DNA from: Dama dama
Lineage: Eukaryota > Chordata > Mammalia > Artiodactyla > Cervidae
Assembly: GCF_033118175.1 (NCBI RefSeq)
Contig: NC_083714.1
Span: 6,634,001 to 6,698,000 of the forward strand
Length of the DNA: 64,000 nt
Direction of reading: 5' to 3'
Positions 57,290 through 64,000 of the stretch are shown piece after piece. The notes beneath the pieces were generated by a model. That model saw nothing but the letters and a program-made list of their open reading frames with translations. It was not told the DNA's origin and did not search any database. Position numbers and translations under genes: made by a program. Within the stretch, counting starts at the first letter, position 1. Each line of letters starts with the position of its first letter.

Positions 57290-57739
57290 GTCCTAAAACT
57301 AGTTCCACAATGCAACTTTGATTTCTCCAACGTATGCCACAGAAGGGTCTCACTAGACTAAGATGCCAGTCGAGGGCAAAGGGCCAAGCCACACAACCCA
57401 CCAAAGTCCCCCCTCTGCCTACTCCACATCTATACCTGTGCTGTTTGACCAGAGTGATAGCTAGCACTTCCTATGGTCCATGCGCTGTTTCAGCTGCCTT
57501 CCACGTGTTCACCCATCACACCAGTTTTCAGACAGTATGGCCATGATGGTGTCCTGTCTCCCATGATGCAGGTCTCTTCCAAATAAATCACAAACACCCA
57601 CTCTCTCACCAACACCAGTGGATAAAAGTCTTGTGCATTTGGGTTTCTGCATGTCTCAAAACTATGATGACTGCAGGGCTCCATCAGGCGCTGGGCTTAA
57701 GTTGGGTCTGAATGGTGAGATCTGCAAAGGATAATGATA
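57290..57739. other. No gene recognised
   Basis: Unique sequence upstream of the LAGE3-like promoter; no divergent gene is visible. Confidence 0.5.
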
Positions 57740-58160
57740 ATGACAATGACAAATAATTTGAGTGACACAGTGACAGAACTATGAAAGAAAGAGAGTGTAT
57801 GATAGTATGAGTTTCACAGAGTTTACCACCATGGCAGGTGGAAGCTTTTAAGTGAGTGTTACAGAGTGAATGTGTGATTGGGTCAGGAATTTAAAATGAC
57901 AGTGTGTGACGGGAAGAGGCAGAAACCATGACAGAGGGAGTGTGTGTCAGAGTGTCAGAGATGCATTCTAAGAGAGATGGGGTGTGAGAGAGAATACATG
58001 TGATGGAAAAAGCATTATAGAGTGATGCAGGAATATTATAGAAAGAGTGCATGTGACAGATAATCTGACTCAGTATGAGAAAGTATATGTGAGAGACTGT
58101 GTGAAAGAAAATGGGTCTGTCACACACATCAGTGTGAGACAGGGGATGAACCTGACAGTG
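57740..58160. repeat. Degenerate GTGAGAGA-type minisatellite
   Basis: Loose repetition of short GTGTGAGAGA / GTGACAGA / ATAATGAC-like units with variable spacing over about 400 bp. Strong purine and G/T strand bias; no fixed period. Confidence 0.7.
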
Positions 58161-58317
58161 GGAGGCAGCAGCCTGGGCAAGTGGGTCAATCCTCAGAGCC
58201 CATGTTTCCCCCAGGGCGGCCATGCCCAGGTCTCCAGTGGGAAGAAGTCAGCAAATTGACTTTGCTCTGATGCCCAAGAAGCACTGCTGTTAGAAAAGCT
58301 AGTGGGGAAAAAAAAAA

Positions 58318-59765
58318 AAAAAGCTAGTGAACATGGTGAAATTCCAGCAGAACTTTGCAAACCCATAAAGGAGGATGTCATCAAGGATTTGCTTTCAATA
58401 TGTCAGCAAATCTGGAAGACCACAGGACAGGAGAAATCAACCCTCATCCCAATTGCCAAGAAGGGTAGTACCAAAGAATGTGTTAACCATCAGACAGTTG
58501 CACTCATCTCCCATGCTAGTAAGGCCATGCTTAAAATCTTGCATGCTAGGCTTTAGCATTGTGCGAACCAAGAATTTCCAGATGTCCAAGTTGGGTTTAG
58601 AAAAGAAAGAGGAACTAGACCTCAAATTGCCAAAAACCACTGGATTATATAGAAATCAAGGGAAGTTTAGAAAATCATCTCACACTGTTCCTCGACTAGG
58701 CTAAAGCCTTTGACTATGTGGACAATGACAAATTATGGAAAGCTCTCAGAGAGATGGGAGTGGCAGACCATACTACCTGTCTCCTGAGAATCTTGGGTGC
58801 GGGTCAAAAGGAAACAGAACCCTATGTAGAAAAACTGATAGGTCAAGATTGAGAAAGGAGGATGACAGGGCTGTCTTCTGTCACCCTATTTGTTTAATCT
58901 ATATGCTGAGCACATCATGAGAAATGCCAGGCTGAATGAGTTACAAGCCAGGATCAAGATAGGTGGGAGAAACATCAAAAACCTCAGATATGTGGATGAT
59001 ACTACTCTAATTGCAGAAAGTGAAGAGGAACTAAAGAGCCTCTTGATGAAGGTGAAGGAGGAGCATGAAATAGCTGGCTTAAGGCTAAATATTTAAAAAA
59101 CGAAGATCATGTCATCTGGCCCCATTACTGCATGGCAAAAAGAAGGGGAAAAGGTGGGAGTAGTGACAGATTTCCTCTACTTGGGCTTCACAATCACCAT
59201 GGACAGTGACTGCAGCCATGAAATTACAGGATGATTGCTTCTTGGCAGGAACATGATGACAAAACTAGACAGGGTGTTGAAAAGTAGAGACATCACTCTG
59301 CGACAAAGGTTCATAGAGTCAAGGCTATGCTCTTCCAAGTGATTACATACAATTGTGAGAGTTGGGCCCTAAAGAAGTCAGAGCACCGAAGAATCTGTGT
59401 CTTCTAACTGTGGTGCTGGAGGGGACTCTTGAAAGTCCCATGGACAGTAAGAAGATCAAACCAGTCAATCTTAAAGGAAATCAACCCTGAATATTCACTG
59501 GAAGGATGGATGCTGAACCTGAAGCTCCAATATTTTGGTCATCTATGGGAACAGTTGACTCACTGGAAAAGTCCATGATACTGGGAAAGTTTGAGGGCAG
59601 AAGGAGAAGAGGGCATCAGGGGATAAGATGACTGGACAGCATCAGTGATACAATGGATATGAACTTGGGTGAACTCCAGGAGATGGTGAGGGTCAGGGAG
59701 GCCTGGTGCGCTGCAATCCATGGGGTCGCAGAGTCACACAGGACTGGGCGACTGAACAACAGCAA
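58318..59765 (+). mobile_element. BovB LINE, RT domain to 3' end, decayed
   Basis: Pieces of the RTE reverse transcriptase in order: SLISHASKAMLKI-type motif near 58500, FNLYAEHIMRNA near 58890, catalytic YADD altered to YVDD (RYVDDTTL near 58990), ESEEELKSLLMKVKEE, then the C-terminal and 3' region to 59765. Several frameshifts and stops; not active. Confidence 0.92.
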
Positions 59766-59934
59766 AAGCTGCCCAGGCCACATTGTTCCTAATCAGATTC
59801 ATCAGTAATAAAGCTTATATTTGGGTTGAAACACATGGCAAGGGGGATGTGTCAAAGGTTGCAGATGCTAAGTTGGACCTGTTTGAAAGGAATGGGAAAG
59901 GACAGGCGGCAGGTGTGAGTAGATTTGGGCTTTT

Positions 59935-60125
59935 GAAAGACAGGTGGCGCTAGTGGTAAAGAATCTGCCTGTCAAAGCAAGGGACGCAACAGACACAGGT
60001 TCCATCCCTGGGTGGTGAAGATCCCTTGGAGAAGGAAATGGGAAGCCACTCTAGTATTCTTGCCTGGAAAATTCCACAGAGAGAGAAGCCCTGTGGGCTA
60101 TAGCCTGTGGGTCGTAAAGACTCAG
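59935..60125 (+). mobile_element. Bov-tA SINE (duplicated)
   Basis: Head aggtggcgctagtggtaaag; counterpart of 49473-49665. Confidence 0.87.
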
Positions 60126-60231
60126 ACGTGACTGTGCCCACACATACATATACACATATACTTTTAATCCAGAAGAAAGCAGAGGTTAGAGAAGTGGTTA
60201 CAATTCAGGACACAGCAAGATAAAACATGAT

Positions 60232-60510
60232 GAGGACTTCTGTGGGGGTTCAGTGGACAGGAATCCACCTGTCAATTCAAGGGACACTGCTTCGATGCCT
60301 GATCCGGGAAGATCCAACATGCCATGGAGCAAGTGAGCCCATGTCCCACAACTACTGAGCCTGTGCTCTAGAGCCCATGTTCTGCTATAAGAGAAGCCAC
60401 CATGAGAAGACTGTGCACAGCAACTAGAGAGTAGCCTGCATTCCCTACAACTAGAGAAAGCCTGAGCACAGCAAGGAAGACCCAGCACATGCAAAAATAA
60501 ATAAATAAAA
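60232..60510 (+). mobile_element. CHR-type SINE (duplicated)
   Basis: Head acttctgtgggggttcagtg and tcccacaactactgagcctg; counterpart of 49772-50040, ending in AAATA repeats. Confidence 0.84.
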
Positions 60511-61494
60511 TCAACAGGAAGAGAATAGAGCAGGCCAGCTTCTCTGACTAAAAAGCAGTGCAGAGTTGGATTAGGGATCCTGTACAAAAGCCAAGTGTGA
60601 AGTAAAGCCTCACAGTCGCTAATAGATGACTAACTGAGCTCTCTGTCCCAGGTTCCCCTGTGGGTGCTACAAAGTGGGAGCCATGGACAGGCATTTTTAC
60701 AGTTTTAGTTGTTGGTTTAGCAGATATTAATAGGGTTCACCATAATCCCTGGAGAAAAAACATGTCAAGGCAGAAGCAAATTCACATGGGTACATAGAGT
60801 AGGTGTGGATACCCTGGTCAGACATGTGCGAGGAAAGCCCAAAGAACATACCGAGCAAGGATCTAGCATATTGACTTCTGCTGTCACCCATACACAAGAT
60901 GAAACTCATGAATTAAGCAGACCCATCTGAGGGTCTGACATTAGGGCAAAAGGAGAGTCAGTGGGACTTCTAGATGACTCTGACTCCTGCCTCCACAGGT
61001 GACACCATGAGGACACCCTCATACACTCCCACTGAGGGGACTGGTCACCGTTTCCCAGGAGCAGAAATGCTGGAGTTCAGGGATGTGCAGGCTTCACTGG
61101 ATTCAGTCATGCCAGGCTGCTCTCTGCTATGGCTGCACCCATCTCCACTCCTACCATATCCCGCGACCTTTGGGGGTTTCCTCTGCTATAACTAGCCTAT
61201 TTGTATTCTTTGCTAATTTCTGAAAATTGCAATTGCAGTTATCTTCTTGATGATCAGCAGGATATGAAAAATATCAGTATATTCTTGATATTAATCTGTC
61301 ATGGACTGATAACAATGTTTAGGAAGTACTTCCCCACTCCAAACTCATAAGGATATTTTCTTAAATTTTCTGTAGTAGCTTTATTTATTTGATAACTTGG
61401 GCAACATTTTTGCTGGACACCATTCTAGGTCTCCATGTAGATTACTGTCTAGCCAGGAGAGACTGTCAAGAAATGAAAAAAAAAAAAAAAAAAT

Positions 61495-64000
61495 GAGGGA
61501 GAACAAGATGGTGGAGGAGTAGGTGGACATGGAGCACATCCCTCTCCATGGATACATCAGGAATACACATTCAGACCCAGATATGCATGAAGAACACCAA
61601 CTGAGAACAGACAGGAGTACCTGACCAACAGAAAAGAATATATAGAACCACGCAAAACTTGGTAGGATGAAGGAACTAGGGGGAAAAACATGAGTGTTAG
61701 TAGGATTAGAACTGCTCTCAGGGGGTGGGGCAACTGATGCACAGGCCCGATCCCCACATCAGGGCAATTATATGAGTCAGAGGAGAAACATTTAATGCTG
61801 GGAGTGAAACAGCTGATCTGTGGCAGCCTAAATGGAATGAGAATCAGACAGTCCTTGCTGCCACCATAGACAGCCCAGACAGGGACGCACATCCCCTGGA
61901 AGGCACAGCACAAAAAAGAAATCTATAGGCCAATATCACTGATGAACATAGATGCAAAAATCCTCAACAAAATTTTAGCAAACAGAATTCAGCAACACAT
62001 CAAAACGCTCATACACTATGATCCACTTGGGTTTATTCTAGGGATACAAGGATTCCTCAAAATATGCAAATCAATCAATATGATACACCATATTAACAAA
62101 TCAAAAGATAAAAACCATCTGATAATCTCAACGGATGTAGAAAAAGCCTTTGACAAAATTTAGAACCCATTTATGATTAAAATTCTTCAAAAAATAGGCA
62201 TAGAAGGAACACACCATAACATAGGAAAGGCCATATATTATATGCCTAAAGCAAACATTATTCTTAATGGTGAAAAACTGAAAGCATTCCCCCTAAGATG
62301 AGGAACAAGACAAGGATGTCCACTTTCACCAACATTATTCAACATAGCTTTGGAAGTCCTACTGACAGCAATCAGAGATGAAAAAGAAATTAAAGGAATT
62401 CAGATCAGAAAAGAAGAAGTAAAGCTCTCGCTGTTTGCTGATGACATGATACTGTACACAGAAAACCCTAAACATAGTATCAGAAAATTACTAGAGCCAA
62501 TCAGTGAATTTAGCAAAGTAGCAAGATACAAAATCAATACACAGAAATCACTTGCATTTCTACATACTAGCAATGAAAAATTAGAAAGAGAAATTAAGGA
62601 ATCAATCCCATTCATCACTGAAACAGAAAGAATTAAATATCTAGGAATAAACTTACCTAAGGAGACAAAAGAAGTGCACAGAGAAAATTATAAGACACTA
62701 ATGAAAGAAATCAAAGATGATAGAAACAGATGGCGAGATATTGCATGTTCCTGGGTAGGAAGAATCAATATTGTGAAAATGGCTATACTACCAAATGCAA
62801 TCTACAGATCCAATGCAATCCCTATCAAATTACAAATGACATTATTCACAGAACTAGAACAAAAAACTTCACAATTCATATGGAAACACAAAGGACCCTA
62901 AATAGCCAAAGCAGTCTTTAGAAAGCAATGGAGTTGGTGGAATCAACCTTCCTGACTTCAGGTTATATTACAAAGATTCAGTCATCAAGACAGTGCGGTA
63001 ATGGCACAAAAACAGAAATATAGACCAATGGAACAAAATGGAAAGCCCAGAAATAAGCCCATGCACCTATGGGTACCTTATTTTTTGCAAAGGAGGTAAG
63101 AATATACAATGGGACAAAGAGAGCCTCTTCAATAAATGGTGCTGGGAAAACTTGACAGCTACATGTAAAAGAATGAAATTAGAACACTTCCCAATACCAT
63201 ACACAAAGATAAACTCAAAATGTATTAAAGACCTAAATGGAAGACCAGAAACTATAAAAACTCTTAGAGGAAAACATAGGCAGAACACTCAGTGACATAA
63301 ATCAAAGCAAGGTCATCTCTGATCCACCTCATAGAGTAATGGAAATAAAAACAAAGTAAACAAGTGGGACCTGATTAAACTTAAAAGCTTTTGCACAGCA
63401 AAGGAAACACTAAGCAAGGTGAAAAGACAACTCTCAGAGTGGGAAAAAATAATAGCAAATGAAACAACTGACAAGGGATTAATTTGCAAAATATACAAGC
63501 AGTTCATACATCTCAATACCAAACAAACAAACCAATCAAAAAGTGGGAAAACAGACCTTAACAGACATTTCTCCAAAGAAGACATAGAGGTGGCTAACAA
63601 ACACACTAAAAGATGCTCAACATCACTCATGATTAGAGAAATGCAAATCAACACTTCAATGAGATATCGCCTCACACCAGTCAGAATGGCCATCATCAAA
63701 AAGTCTATAGACAATAAATCCTGGAGAGGGTGTGGAGAAAAGGGAACACTCTTGCACTGTTATAATTGATATAGCTACTATGGAAGACAGTATGGAGATT
63801 CCTTAAAAAACTAGGAATAAAACCACCATATGACACAACAATCCCACTCCTAGGCATATACCCTGAAGAAACCAAAACTGAAAAAGACACATGTATCCCA
63901 TGGTTCACTGCAGCACCATTTACAATAGCTAGAACATGGAAGGAACCTAGATGTCCATCAACAGATGGATGGATAAAGAAATTGTGGTTAAATATACACA
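61495..64000 (+). mobile_element. L1 with intact 5' end but internal deletion; cut by window end
   Basis: It opens with the L1 5'UTR signature gagaacaagatggtggagga and 5'UTR-like sequence to about 61900. It then passes directly to ORF2 RT coding (RPISLMNIDAKILNKILANR at 61930-61985). ORF1 and the ORF2 endonuclease are absent. RT box FADD (LSLFADDMILYTENP) lies near 62430-62470. ORF2 is broken by TAG at 62161-62163, TGA at 62299-62301, TAA at 62899-62901 and later frameshifts. It runs past 64000. Confidence 0.92.

Larger units (their letters stand above)
59920..61475 (+). repeat. Direct duplication of about 1.55 kb, copy 2
   Basis: Counterpart of 49441-51005, about 10.5 kb away. It ends at the A-run of 61476-61494 where an L1 begins, so its right end may continue beyond the L1. 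Confidence 0.88.

Noticed and set aside
1..64000. CRISPR array, phage or toxin-antitoxin system
   Set aside because: The window is ruminant nuclear DNA; the direct repeats are retrotransposon duplications or microsatellites.

Overview
The window is mammalian nuclear DNA from a ruminant. It is dense in bovid-type L1, BovB (RTE) LINEs, Bov-tA and Bov-A2 SINEs and CHR-type tRNA-Glu SINEs, with older MIR pieces. It is not bacterial or viral, and no operon, CRISPR array or rRNA/tRNA gene is visible. The LAGE3-like gene and the crowd of retrocopies would suit an X-linked region, but that is a guess.

Layout. 1-875: 3' end of an L1. About 2.3-13.0 kb and 15.7-23.4 kb: two diverged direct copies of one composite block (unique sequence, BovB 3' end, L1 5'UTR/ORF1, BovB RT part). 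Each copy later received its own insertions. The left copy holds a minus-strand PHF1 retropseudogene (4.0-6.7 kb) and three L1 tails. The right copy holds an L1 nested inside another L1. 23.4-27.6 kb: repeats and unassigned sequence. 27.6-48.9 kb: a plus-strand, intron-containing but decayed duplicate of PRRC2B, with at least 14 recognisable exon remnants; exons and large exon parts are missing and one exon is split by an L1. Inside it, at 35.9-38.9 kb, lies a complete AFG3L2 retrocopy with an open 804-codon frame, 3' poly(A) and perfect 14-bp target-site duplications. 49.4-51.0 kb and 59.9-61.5 kb: another direct duplication of about 1.55 kb. 55.7-57.1 kb: a minus-strand, three-exon LAGE3/CTAG (Pcc1) family gene with intact frame, splice sites, CpG-rich 5' end and poly(A) signal. 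57.7-58.2 kb: a degenerate GTGAGAGA-rich minisatellite. 58.3-59.8 kb: BovB RT remnant. 61.5-64.0 kb: an L1 with its 5' end joined to ORF2, running off the window.

Only two loci look able to encode a protein: the AFG3L2 retrocopy (mitochondrial m-AAA protease) and the LAGE3-like gene (KEOPS tRNA t6A complex). PHF1 and PRRC2B copies are pseudogenes. Exon boundaries and orthology were read by eye from remembered human proteins; no alignment was run, so percentages are not given. The most distinctive points are the open AFG3L2 retrocopy with changes in near-invariant protease motifs, and the PHF1 retrocopy that kept two introns while losing the rest.
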